Assembly (NCBI GenBank): GCA_013153495.1
Contig: JAADEH010000012.1
Coordinates: 666,544 to 730,543, forward strand
Origin: Aquificota bacterium
GTDB taxonomy: Bacteria > Aquificota > Aquificia > Aquificales > Aquificaceae
Reading direction: 5' to 3'
DNA: 64,000 bases
Part shown: piece after piece, positions 16,833 through 23,953 of the stretch
How positions within the stretch are numbered: the stretch's first letter is position 1
Layout of the letters: the number at the start of each line of letters is the position of its first letter
The notes under the pieces: model-generated
The model's database searches: none
What the model was told of the DNA's origin: nothing
What the model saw: the letters and a program-made list of their open reading frames with translations, nothing else
Made by a program: the position numbers and the translations under genes

Positions 16833-17987
16833 CTAAGTTCTGCCTGCAAGCTCCACAGCTTTTTTTGCTCCGTCCCACATGTCCTCAGCATTTATAAAGT
16901 TCATACCGGATTCTGCGAGAATTCTCTTACCCTCCTCAACGTTGGTTCCTTCCATCCTCACCACTATGGGGACGGTGAGTTCCACCATTTTGCCAGCCTC
17001 AACGAGTCCTTGAGCAAGCCTGTCGCACCTGAGTATTCCACCGAATATGTTTATAAAGACAGCTTTTACATCTTCATCAGCCATAAGTATCCTGAAGGCA
17101 TTCGCTATCTGCTCGACGTTTGCACCCCCACCGACATCGAGGAAGTTTGCGGGTTCTCCTCCTGCGAGCTTTATTATGTCCATGGTAGCCATGGCAAGTC
17201 CCGCACCGTTGACCATACAACCTATGTTCCCGCTCAGCTTTATGTAGTTAAGTCCGAACTTCTTGGCTTCCACCTCTAAGGGAGAAATCTGGCTCTCGTC
17301 CTCCATCTCCTCTATGTCCTTGTGTCTGAAGAGGGCATTGTCGTCCACCTCGAGCTTTGCATCGAGGGCTATGAGGTTTCCATCTTTGTCGAGAACGAGG
17401 GGGTTTATCTCCACCAAAGAGGCGTCCAGGTCCATGTAGATTTTGTATAGGGTAAGAAGCATCTTTGAGAACTCTTTAACGGGAAGTCCGAGCTTGAAAG
17501 CGAGTTTTCTTGCCTGGTAGGGCATAAGTCCGAGGGCGGGGTCAACTTCCTCTATGATTATCGCTTCGGGGTTTTCCTTTGCTATCTCTTCTATCTCCAT
17601 CCCCCCGGCTGCGGAAGCCATTACCACGGGTTTGGAACGTGCCCTGTCAAGGGTTATCGAAAGGTAAAACTCCTTATCTATGGCGGTTGCTTTCTCTATC
17701 CAGACACGGTTGACGGGCTTTCCGTCGGGACACTGGAAGGTTTTTAGGACCTTGCCGAGCATTCCCTCAACCGCTTGCTCAAGCTCATCCATGTTTTTTA
17801 CTATCTTCACTCCTCCCGCTTTCCCCCTTCCACCGCAGTGAACCTGAGCTTTTACCACGAGGGGGAATGTTCCGAGTTCCTCTGCAACCTGCTTTGCCTC
17901 CTTCAGAGTAAAGGCTACCTTTCCTTCCGGAACGGGAAGACCATACTTGGCAAATATCTCTTTAGCTTGATGCTCGTGCAGTTTCAT
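16833..17987 (-). CDS. sucC: Succinyl-CoA synthetase beta subunit
   Basis: ATP-grasp subunit of succinyl-CoA synthetase, 384 residues, family length. It begins [22 protein letters not shown], with [17 protein letters not shown] for nucleotide binding, [13 protein letters not shown] for metal binding, and [17 protein letters not shown] and [13 protein letters not shown] in the C-terminal flavodoxin-like domain. GGGAGG lies before the ATG. First gene of the sucC-uma2-uma2-sucD operon. Confidence 0.95.
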   Translation of the reverse strand: MKLHEHQAKEIFAKYGLPVPEGKVAFTLKEAKQVAEELGTFPLVVKAQVHCGGRGKAGGVKIVKNMDELEQAVEGMLGKVLKTFQCPDGKPVNRVWIEKATAIDKEFYLSITLDRARSKPVVMASAAGGMEIEEIAKENPEAIIIEEVDPALGLMPYQARKLAFKLGLPVKEFSKMLLTLYKIYMDLDASLVEINPLVLDKDGNLIALDAKLEVDDNALFRHKDIEEMEDESQISPLEVEAKKFGLNYIKLSGNIGCMVNGAGLAMATMDIIKLAGGEPANFLDVGGGANVEQIANAFRILMADEDVKAVFINIFGGILRCDRLAQGLVEAGKMVELTVPIVVRMEGTNVEEGKRILAESGMNFINAEDMWDGAKKAVELAGRT

Positions 17988-18045
17988 CAGAATACCTCCC
18001 GGCTAAAACGACGTTTGACTCTAAAATTTTACAGAAAAAGCCTTC

Positions 18046-18531
18046 TTACTGTATCAGGTAATCGAAGGTTACTCTCTTTTCTCCTCCGGCTTCTTTGATT
18101 ATCACCGCTATGTGGTAAAGTCCCTTATCGGACATGTCGAACCAACCACCGTAGTTGTCCCCATACTGGTGTGGATAGCGTGAAAGCTTCTTTCGAACCG
18201 CTCTAAATATGGGAGACCTCACTTCAGCCTCCACATCGTATCCGGACAGATAGACGATTTTTCCGTTTTCCCTCTTCCAGATGCTTACCGCAAGGTGATG
18301 GGTATCTTTGTCAGAAGGTTCTCCGTGATGTTTTACCAGCAGCTTGTAAGCTCTGGGGAAGTTCCTTTGAAGGTCCTCAATAGAAAACACACCTATGCTC
18401 ACGTAGTAATCCCCAACATTTTTGGTCAGGGGTGTGGGGACCACGGTTTCTTCTTGAGCGGACACAGCTTTAAATCCCACAAAGAGTAGTAAAATCCCCC
18501 ACAGCACTGCCAAGGCTCGCACCTTTCTCAT
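18046..18531 (-). CDS. Exported protein of unknown function
   Basis: A 161-residue protein with a clear signal peptide (LAVLWGILLLFVGFKAVSAQ, cleavage near residue 25). The mature part is beta-rich with histidine-bearing segments (DTHHLAVSIWKR, SRYPHQYGDNYGGW) and a closing KGLYHIAVIIKE strand. This is faintly like periplasmic metal-binding beta-sandwiches of the Tpd/P19 or CopC kind, but I cannot assign a family. AAAGGAGG precedes the ATG. It is divergent from the DUF1232 gene. Confidence 0.75.
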   Translation of the reverse strand: MRKVRALAVLWGILLLFVGFKAVSAQEETVVPTPLTKNVGDYYVSIGVFSIEDLQRNFPRAYKLLVKHHGEPSDKDTHHLAVSIWKRENGKIVYLSGYDVEAEVRSPIFRAVRKKLSRYPHQYGDNYGGWFDMSDKGLYHIAVIIKEAGGEKRVTFDYLIQ

Positions 18532-18595
18532 GGCTTTTCCCTCCTTTTTCTCTCAACACCTTTAATTATAGGTATTTGCCTTAGCTTGGGCATGA

Positions 18596-18601
18596 TATAA
18601 T
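18596..18601 (+). promoter_or_regulatory. -10 element giving a leaderless mRNA
   Basis: TATAAT ends 7 nt before the ATG of the DUF1232 gene, with no Shine-Dalgarno between them. A start at the normal distance falls on or within a base of the initiation codon. The -35 is weak (TATTTG at 17 bp). Confidence 0.5.
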
Positions 18602-18608
18602 TACAGCC

Positions 18609-18986
18609 ATGAGCTTTGAGAAGAAGCTTCAGAAGTATAAAACTTACGAAAACCTCAACGACTTAGATAGATTGAGAGAGGAATTTAGGAAGAAGTTGGA
18701 TAAAGTTCCCCCCACCATGGAGTATCTTAGGAACCTTATACTCGATGCAAAACTCCTTTTCAGGATAGTTACGGATAAGGATTTTGAGCTTAAGAGGGAA
18801 GCGAGAGAGGACTTCATAGGAGCTTTGTGGTATTTCATAGACAGCAAGGACTCAATTCCCGATTGGCTTCCCATGATAGGATACTGGGACGATTACAGGC
18901 TCATAAAGTATGTAAAGGAGAAACACAAGGAAGAAATAGAGAGATACTTTGAAGAGACGAAGTTCTTCATAGCCAACTACTTCTGA
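18609..18986 (+). CDS. DUF1232 domain protein
   Basis: A 125-residue charged protein. The C-terminal half carries the DUF1232 (YkvA) signature: GALWYFIDSKDSIPDWLPMIGYWDDYRLI. The family is found in small proteins of unknown role, often at membranes. The N-terminal half is predicted helical. The stop overlaps the dppB start by one base (TGATG), so the two are coupled. Confidence 0.78.
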   Translation: MSFEKKLQKYKTYENLNDLDRLREEFRKKLDKVPPTMEYLRNLILDAKLLFRIVTDKDFELKREAREDFIGALWYFIDSKDSIPDWLPMIGYWDDYRLIKYVKEKHKEEIERYFEETKFFIANYF

Positions 18987-19960
18987 TGCTGAGGTTTATA
19001 CTTCTTCGCTTTCTTCAGGCTATACCTACCATACTTGGGGTTACCTTCATATCCTTCCTCATAATAAAGCTCGCTCCGGGGGACTTTTTGGACCAGCTCA
19101 AGTTAAACCCGCAAATATCTCCGGAAACTATAGAGAGACTAAAAAAGCTTTACGGACTCGACGAGCCTGTCTTAGTTCAATACTTCAAGTGGTTAAAGTC
19201 TGCGGTCGTGTTCGACTTGGGATACTCCTTCCAATACCACGCTCCCGTGGTTGAACTTATAGCTGAGAGAATTCCAAATACGCTACTCCTTTCCGTAAGC
19301 TCCGCTTTGGTGGCTTGGACCCTTGCAATTCCCCTGGGTATGCTGGCAGCCTTTAAAGAGGGTAGCAAAATAGACAAACTCGTTCAGGCATACTCTTACT
19401 CCTTTATGTCCATTCCCAGCTTCTTCTTAGCTTTCATATTCCTCTTTATTGCAAGCAGGACGGGCTGGTTTCCTATAGGTGGTATTCAAAGTCCAGATTT
19501 CGAGAGTTTGAGCCTTATGGGAAAGGTGCTGGACATACTTCACCACCTTTTCATACCCGCTATGACCCTCGCTCTGGTCTCTCTGGCAGGACTTACAAGG
19601 TTGGTAAGAAGTGCGGTCATAGAGGTCCTGAAGAGTCCCATGATAGTTATGCTCAGAGCCAAAGGTGTTCCCGAGAGAGTGGTGGTAAAGCATGTGTTTA
19701 AGAATGCCATGAACCCTTTTACCACCCTTTTAGGGTATGAGATTGCGAGTTTAATATCGGGTGCGGCTCTAATAGAGATAATAACGGGCTGGCCCGGCAT
19801 GGGCATGCTTATGCTCGATGCGGTTTTAGCTCAGGACCTGTTCTTAGTTATGGGGGGGCTTTACATAGGAACGATAATGCTCATAGTGGGTAATCTTATA
19901 GCGGACCTGCTCTTGGCTTGGATAGACCCCAGGGTCAGGGAGAGGGAGTTTGCAAAGTAA
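18986..19960 (+). CDS. ABC transporter permease, DppB/OppB type
   Basis: Inner-membrane permease of the peptide/nickel ABC family, 324 residues with about six transmembrane segments. Conserved N-terminus LRFLQAIPTILGVTFISFLIIKLAPGDF and the C-terminal EAA-loop region RAKGVPERVVVKHVFKNAMNPF followed by GAALIEIITGWPGMGML. No DppC, ATPase or binding protein is adjacent, so the partners are elsewhere in the genome. Substrate unknown. Its 3' end overlaps the cytochrome gene by 26 bp. Confidence 0.92.
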   Translation: MLRFILLRFLQAIPTILGVTFISFLIIKLAPGDFLDQLKLNPQISPETIERLKKLYGLDEPVLVQYFKWLKSAVVFDLGYSFQYHAPVVELIAERIPNTLLLSVSSALVAWTLAIPLGMLAAFKEGSKIDKLVQAYSYSFMSIPSFFLAFIFLFIASRTGWFPIGGIQSPDFESLSLMGKVLDILHHLFIPAMTLALVSLAGLTRLVRSAVIEVLKSPMIVMLRAKGVPERVVVKHVFKNAMNPFTTLLGYEIASLISGAALIEIITGWPGMGMLMLDAVLAQDLFLVMGGLYIGTIMLIVGNLIADLLLAWIDPRVREREFAK

Positions 19961-20849
19961 CTTCCTTAATAAGCTCTCTTTCTTTTTTCCAGGCAAGCTT
20001 TCGGTAGATTTTTACCTGAGCCTGCACTATGTTTCCCTTTGGTAGCCTTATCTCCTTCGGTTCCTTATACCGCAAAGCGGTCTTTGACTGAGCGGAAAGG
20101 AGTTTGCGAACCGTTCTTCTTCTTCCATCTTCAAACTCGAGTTCCGCTACAACGTAAAGTTTCGGGTTCCCCTGGTCCGCTGTGGGGAGGTTGTGGGGAA
20201 CCCCCACGTTTGTAAGTATCAGCTTGTTTCCCTTAAGCTCAACCTTTATGTCCTCGGGTTTTGCCTTGAGGGAAGGAAACTCGTGGGAGGTTCTGGGCTT
20301 TGCAAGGTGGAAGAGTTCGAAGGGAAACTTCTGTATAAGGTCCCTCTTCCCGAGAGAGGGCATGTGGCAGGACTGGCAGGTTTTTTCCACTTTGGTAAGC
20401 TTCCACTCCTTGTAGGTTTCCTGATGGCATCCCGCACAGAAGTTGGATTTGGTGTAGGAAAAGTCCTGCTTGGAAGGATGGGGAGGAGACCACACCTTCA
20501 GGGGTCCGTGCATTGCCCTCGTTTCCTCCTTAAAGTGGCATGCTACACAGCTAACTCCGTCCTCCTTGAACTCCACCCGAAGGGTCGGCTTTTTGTAGGG
20601 GTCAACCTGGTGGGGTGCGTGGCAGGAAAGACACTTGGTTTTCGTGTAGTTTTCGCTCTCTACGCGGAACTGTTCGCTGGTCCATGCGTGAAAGTGCCTG
20701 CTCTTTTTCCACTCTTCAAATATCTGGGCATGGCAGTCGGAGCATCTTTTGGAGGGAGGTCTCTCCAAGAGGTCCTCTTCGATGAATACGGTCTCCAGCT
20801 TTTCACAGCTCAGAATTAAGAGAGATAAAAGGAGAGGCAAAAGCCTCAC
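19935..20849 (-). CDS. Pentahaem c-type cytochrome lipoprotein
   Basis: A 304-residue exported cytochrome with five CxxCH motifs (CSDCH, CLSCH, CVACH, CAGCH, CQSCH) in the first two thirds, like the cytochrome c554 / multihaem group. The N-terminus LLLSLLILSC has a lipobox, so it is probably a lipoprotein. The haem-free C-terminal domain contains VPHNLPT, a motif seen in multihaem cytochromes with a beta domain. It starts at a GTG overlapping the trihaem gene by 4 bp. Fourth gene of the two-component operon. Electron partner unknown. Confidence 0.85.
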   Translation of the reverse strand: MRLLPLLLSLLILSCEKLETVFIEEDLLERPPSKRCSDCHAQIFEEWKKSRHFHAWTSEQFRVESENYTKTKCLSCHAPHQVDPYKKPTLRVEFKEDGVSCVACHFKEETRAMHGPLKVWSPPHPSKQDFSYTKSNFCAGCHQETYKEWKLTKVEKTCQSCHMPSLGKRDLIQKFPFELFHLAKPRTSHEFPSLKAKPEDIKVELKGNKLILTNVGVPHNLPTADQGNPKLYVVAELEFEDGRRRTVRKLLSAQSKTALRYKEPKEIRLPKGNIVQAQVKIYRKLAWKKERELIKEVTLQTPSP

Positions 20850-21676
20850 TTACCGAAAGCCTCCCTTACCATAGCGGGCATTATGTGAACGTTGTGGCAC
20901 TTGGTGCAGGATACGGTAATTGAGCCGAGGGTCTTAAAGATGTCGTCCTTGTTTGGTTTTTCCGCAGAGAGGAGTTCTTCGAGTTTTGCGAGGGCTTCCT
21001 CATAGTCCTTGCCGACTATAACCTCCTCGGAGAGCTTGTTGGTGTGGCACTTGGCACACATGGTTCTGAGTTGCCTCGCTCTCTCCACGAAGTTCAGTCC
21101 TGCCTCTTGAGCCTTATCCCCCTCTCCCTGCATAAGGTATATCTTCATAGCCTTCATGGAGTCCGTCATGGCTTTCATGTATTTGCCTGTCTCATATTCC
21201 ATAAACTCCACGGGGTCCTCTATCTTTATCTTTTCAAAGCTGGGAAAACGGTATGTCAGCTTTACTGCAAGCTCGTTGTCCTGATGGCACTTGGCACAGG
21301 TCTGAAGGAACTTTCTCGAAGCCTCTATCACCTTATCCACGTTTTTTGACTCCACAGCCTTTATGAGGTTGTCCGCAAGTTGAGGCTTGAAGTAATCCTT
21401 CCATTCGGGAACCATCTTGGAAGTCTCCACATAGATTTTCTTAAGCTCCTTAGCCCAGTAAAGGGCTTTTTCCCAATTCCCTTCGTTTATGTTGACGGTT
21501 ATTCCCGTCCTTGCGGTGCTCATAGCGTGCATGTTGGAGAGAAACTCAAACTTGTTGGAAGCTGGGGGGTAATACTTGTCTAAGGAAGCGGGTGGTTTTT
21601 TGAGAACTATCTTGTCCGCAGAGAAGCTAAGACCTGCCACCGCTGTCAGCAGTAAGAGAACCTTTTTAAACCCCAT
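20846..21676 (-). CDS. Trihaem c-type cytochrome
   Basis: A 276-residue periplasmic protein with a signal peptide (LLLLTAVAGLSFSA) and three CxxCH motifs (TCAKCH, MCAKCH, SCTKCH). Helical segments end in each haem site in the manner of cytochrome c-prime-like bundles. The GNWEKALYWAKELKK and KDYEEALAKLEELL segments suggest internal repeats. It lies between the kinase and pentahaem genes, so the set probably forms a periplasmic electron-transfer path under the adjacent two-component system. Confidence 0.82.
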   Translation of the reverse strand: MGFKKVLLLLTAVAGLSFSADKIVLKKPPASLDKYYPPASNKFEFLSNMHAMSTARTGITVNINEGNWEKALYWAKELKKIYVETSKMVPEWKDYFKPQLADNLIKAVESKNVDKVIEASRKFLQTCAKCHQDNELAVKLTYRFPSFEKIKIEDPVEFMEYETGKYMKAMTDSMKAMKIYLMQGEGDKAQEAGLNFVERARQLRTMCAKCHTNKLSEEVIVGKDYEEALAKLEELLSAEKPNKDDIFKTLGSITVSCTKCHNVHIMPAMVREAFGK

Positions 21677-21709
21677 CGCTCTGCCCTCCCTAAAAGGCTT
21701 AAATAAAAT

Positions 21710-22657
21710 TTATCCGACACCGAAGCGTAAGACAACTTCAGTTCTGTCGGGAAAGGTGTTTATCTCCACCTCCCCACCGTTTCTCCACACAAGCTCCCTA
21801 ACTATGTAAAGTCCTAAGCTCCCCTTCCTGTATGCGCTCTTCAATTGGGACTCGGGGTTCACGGAGTCGTTTACTATCCTTATTTCCACCTGCGCTTGGG
21901 ATTTTTTCACTTCCACACGCACCGTAGGGGAGCTTGAATACTTCACCGCATTGTCTATGAGGTTGTGGATAACTTCTGCCAAGTCTAAAGGTGATACCCT
22001 CACCGAAACCTTCTCAGGACAGGAGAAGGAGAGCCTCACACCTTCCCTCTCGAGCCTGACTTCCCAGAGTTTGAGTGTGTCTTTCAAAAAACCACACAGC
22101 TCGACTTCTTCCCTTCGGGTTTTGGTGCTGACTTTTCTAAGACCCTTCAGAGCTTCCTCAACGAGGGTGTTTATCTTTTCCGTTTCTTTGAGGACTTTGT
22201 CTATATACTCCCGCTCTTCCTCGGGGGATATTACTCCTTCCTTTATTGCCTGAAGGACGTTCCTTATGTTCGTAAGGGGTGTTCTGAGGTCGTGGGTGAT
22301 ACGGTAGAGGGTCAGTCTCTGGGTTTCCAAGAGAGAGTTTATCCTTTTGGATTGGCTTTGCAGAGCTTCCCCGAGCCTCCTTACCTCCCTTATTCTGGTT
22401 TTGGGAGCTTCAAGGGAAAAGGGGAGTTTCTTGACCCTTTCCTCGAGGTCTCTGAGGTCCCTGCTAAGAAGCCGTGAGATTATGTAGGCAACCAAAAGGT
22501 ATAGGGGAACGAAGGCAATTATGGAGAGGATTATCTTCAGGGTCATCTTGGGTCCTATGTCTATCCCCACTATCTTGACGGTGAAAAAAGCTATCAGGCT
22601 CGCTACGAGCAGGTATGTGGCAAAGAGTAGCAGGAAGAGGAGTTTAAAGAAGGACAT
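21710..22657 (-). CDS. Sensor histidine kinase, intramembrane-sensing type
   Basis: A 315-residue membrane kinase. Two N-terminal transmembrane helices (about 6-28 and 40-62) are joined by only some ten residues, so there is no periplasmic sensor domain. HisKA has the phospho-acceptor His122 in THDLRTPLTN; the N box is NLIDNAVKYS and the G2 region GSLGLYIVREL. The G1 box (DxGxG) is replaced by NDSVNPES, so ATP binding may be altered. It starts 1 bp after the regulator gene. The signal is unknown. Confidence 0.9.
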   Translation of the reverse strand: MSFFKLLFLLLFATYLLVASLIAFFTVKIVGIDIGPKMTLKIILSIIAFVPLYLLVAYIISRLLSRDLRDLEERVKKLPFSLEAPKTRIREVRRLGEALQSQSKRINSLLETQRLTLYRITHDLRTPLTNIRNVLQAIKEGVISPEEEREYIDKVLKETEKINTLVEEALKGLRKVSTKTRREEVELCGFLKDTLKLWEVRLEREGVRLSFSCPEKVSVRVSPLDLAEVIHNLIDNAVKYSSSPTVRVEVKKSQAQVEIRIVNDSVNPESQLKSAYRKGSLGLYIVRELVWRNGGEVEINTFPDRTEVVLRFGVG

Positions 22658-22658
22658 C

Positions 22659-23330
22659 TTACTCGAACCTGTAACCGAAGCCTCTGACGGTTTTTATGCG
22701 TTTTGCGCTCTCGGGGTCAATCTCCATTATCTTGGTGCGTATGCGGTATATGTAAGTGTCTATTATGCGGTCGTATTCGGGAAGGTCTTCCCCGTAAATC
22801 TCGTTAGCTATCTGAGTGCGGGATACCACCCTGCCTCTGTTTGAGAGGAGCTTTTTTAGTATAAGGAACTCCTTCGGAGTTAGGTCTAAGGGCTTTCCTC
22901 TAACATAGGCTTTGACTTCCTGAAGCTTCAACTCTACGTTTCCTCCTCTTAAGACTACACCCGAAGGGTCCTTTTTAACTCTCCTCAAAAGAGCTTTAAC
23001 CCTTGCAATAAGCTCCCTCATGTTGAAGGGTTTGGTGAGATAGTCGTCCGCTCCGAGTTCAAGTCCGACTATTTTGTCCTCGTCCTGGTCCCGTGCGGAG
23101 AGTATTAAAACCATGGAGTTTTCGGAGAACCTCCTGCACAGCTCAAATCCGTCCAGGTCGGGGAGCATAAGGTCGAGTATAACCACATCGGGTCCGAAGG
23201 TTCCAAACTCTTTCAGAGCGCTCTCACCGCACTCCGCTTTTCTCACCGTAAAGCCTTCCCTACTCAGATACCTTTCCACCATGTCCGCTATGAGGGGGTC
23301 GTCCTCCACTATCAATATCTTCCCTTTCAT
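22659..23330 (-). CDS. OmpR/PhoB family response regulator
   Basis: A 223-residue DNA-binding regulator. The receiver domain has the acidic pair in VEDDPLI, the phospho-acceptor Asp in VVILDLMLPDLDG (about residue 51) and the switch Lys in DYLTKPF. The C-terminal winged helix includes LTPKEFLILKKLLSNRG and VRGFGYRFE. First gene of the operon regulator-kinase-trihaem-pentahaem. The ATG has no Shine-Dalgarno and follows a CAAAAT -10 by 7 nt. The upstream TTCAAG boxes are its likely sites. Confidence 0.95.
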   Translation of the reverse strand: MKGKILIVEDDPLIADMVERYLSREGFTVRKAECGESALKEFGTFGPDVVILDLMLPDLDGFELCRRFSENSMVLILSARDQDEDKIVGLELGADDYLTKPFNMRELIARVKALLRRVKKDPSGVVLRGGNVELKLQEVKAYVRGKPLDLTPKEFLILKKLLSNRGRVVSRTQIANEIYGEDLPEYDRIIDTYIYRIRTKIMEIDPESAKRIKTVRGFGYRFE

Positions 23331-23337
23331 CGGGGAA

Positions 23338-23366
23338 ATTTTGAGTCTTTTTCAAGGAAAGTTCAA
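23338..23366 (-). promoter_or_regulatory. Promoter of the two-component/cytochrome operon
   Basis: The minus strand reads TTGAAC (23361-23366), 17 bp, CAAAAT (23338-23343), ending 7 nt before the regulator ATG. The -35 lies inside the middle TTCAAG box, so a bound regulator would cover it. This suggests autoregulation and a leaderless mRNA. Confidence 0.5.
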
Positions 23367-23378
23367 GAAAAGTTCAAG
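23351..23378. promoter_or_regulatory. Three TTCAAG direct repeats with 11-bp period
   Basis: TTCAAG occurs at 23351, 23362 and 23373, exactly 11 bp apart (TTCAAGGAAAG, TTCAAGAAAAG, TTCAAGTTAAG). This is the spacing used by OmpR/PhoB-type winged-helix regulators, which bind tandem sites on one face of DNA. The array lies between the regulator gene and the divergent P460 gene. Confidence 0.7.
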
Positions 23379-23418
23379 TTAAGAAATAACTTGAGGGAAA
23401 AACTCAGGAGGTGCAAGG

Positions 23419-23922
23419 ATGAAAAGGTTTGCGGTGGCTCTGAGCCTGGGAGCGGTGGCTTTCGCAAGCGACTGGGAGCTGGAAGCTCCGACGGGATTGA
23501 AGTTCGGGGTAATAAAGGGATACGAGGACTGGCACGTCGTGGCTACCCACTTCAGGACGGACAAGAACGAGCTGAGATACATAATAGGGAACGACATAGC
23601 GGTTGAGGCTTACAGAAAGGGTATGAAGGAGTTTCCCAAGGGAGCCATATTGGTAAAGATCGGATACAGCGTAAAGAAAAATCCAGCCTTCCCCGCATCG
23701 GTTGAGCCGGATGTTATCCAGAGGGTAGAGTTCATGATAAAGGACCCTGACAGGTTTAAAGAAACCGCTGGCTGGGGCTTTGCGAGGTTCGTTTACGACC
23801 AGAAAAGCGGGAAGTATAAGGTCTTCGGAAAGAGTGCCAAGGATTACATGCAGTGCTTTACCTGCCATCAGGCAGTCAAAGAAAAGGATTACGTATTTAC
23901 AGATTATGTGCGGAGGAAGTAA
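23419..23922 (+). CDS. Cytochrome P460 family protein
   Basis: A 167-residue periplasmic monohaem protein with a signal peptide (LSLGAVAFAS). The family signature is a C-terminal CFTCH followed by QAVKEKDYVFTDYV, with GWGFARF upstream. P460 proteins oxidise hydroxylamine and/or bind nitric oxide through a Lys-crosslinked haem c; whether the crosslink Lys is present cannot be decided by eye. AGGAGGTGCAAGG gives a strong ribosome binding site. It is divergent from, and probably co-regulated with, the two-component/cytochrome operon. Confidence 0.88.
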   Translation: MKRFAVALSLGAVAFASDWELEAPTGLKFGVIKGYEDWHVVATHFRTDKNELRYIIGNDIAVEAYRKGMKEFPKGAILVKIGYSVKKNPAFPASVEPDVIQRVEFMIKDPDRFKETAGWGFARFVYDQKSGKYKVFGKSAKDYMQCFTCHQAVKEKDYVFTDYVRRK

Positions 23923-23953
23923 AAAGGTCAGGGGAGGTCGAGGTTGACCTCCC
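23921..23953 (-). terminator. Intrinsic terminator after the 646-aa gene
   Basis: GGGAGGTC (23932-23939) and GACCTCCC (23946-23953) form a perfect 8-bp stem with a 6-nt loop; on the minus strand TTTTT follows after 6 nt. The stem overlaps the last codons of the minus-strand gene and the T-run abuts the P460 stop. The gap to the T-run is longer than ideal. Confidence 0.5.

Noticed and set aside
14687-17987. sucC/sucD homologues as citryl-CoA synthetase subunits (CcsA/CcsB)
   Set aside because: Both have ordinary SucC/SucD lengths and motifs without the extra regions I would expect of the citryl-CoA enzymes. This cannot be excluded without alignment.
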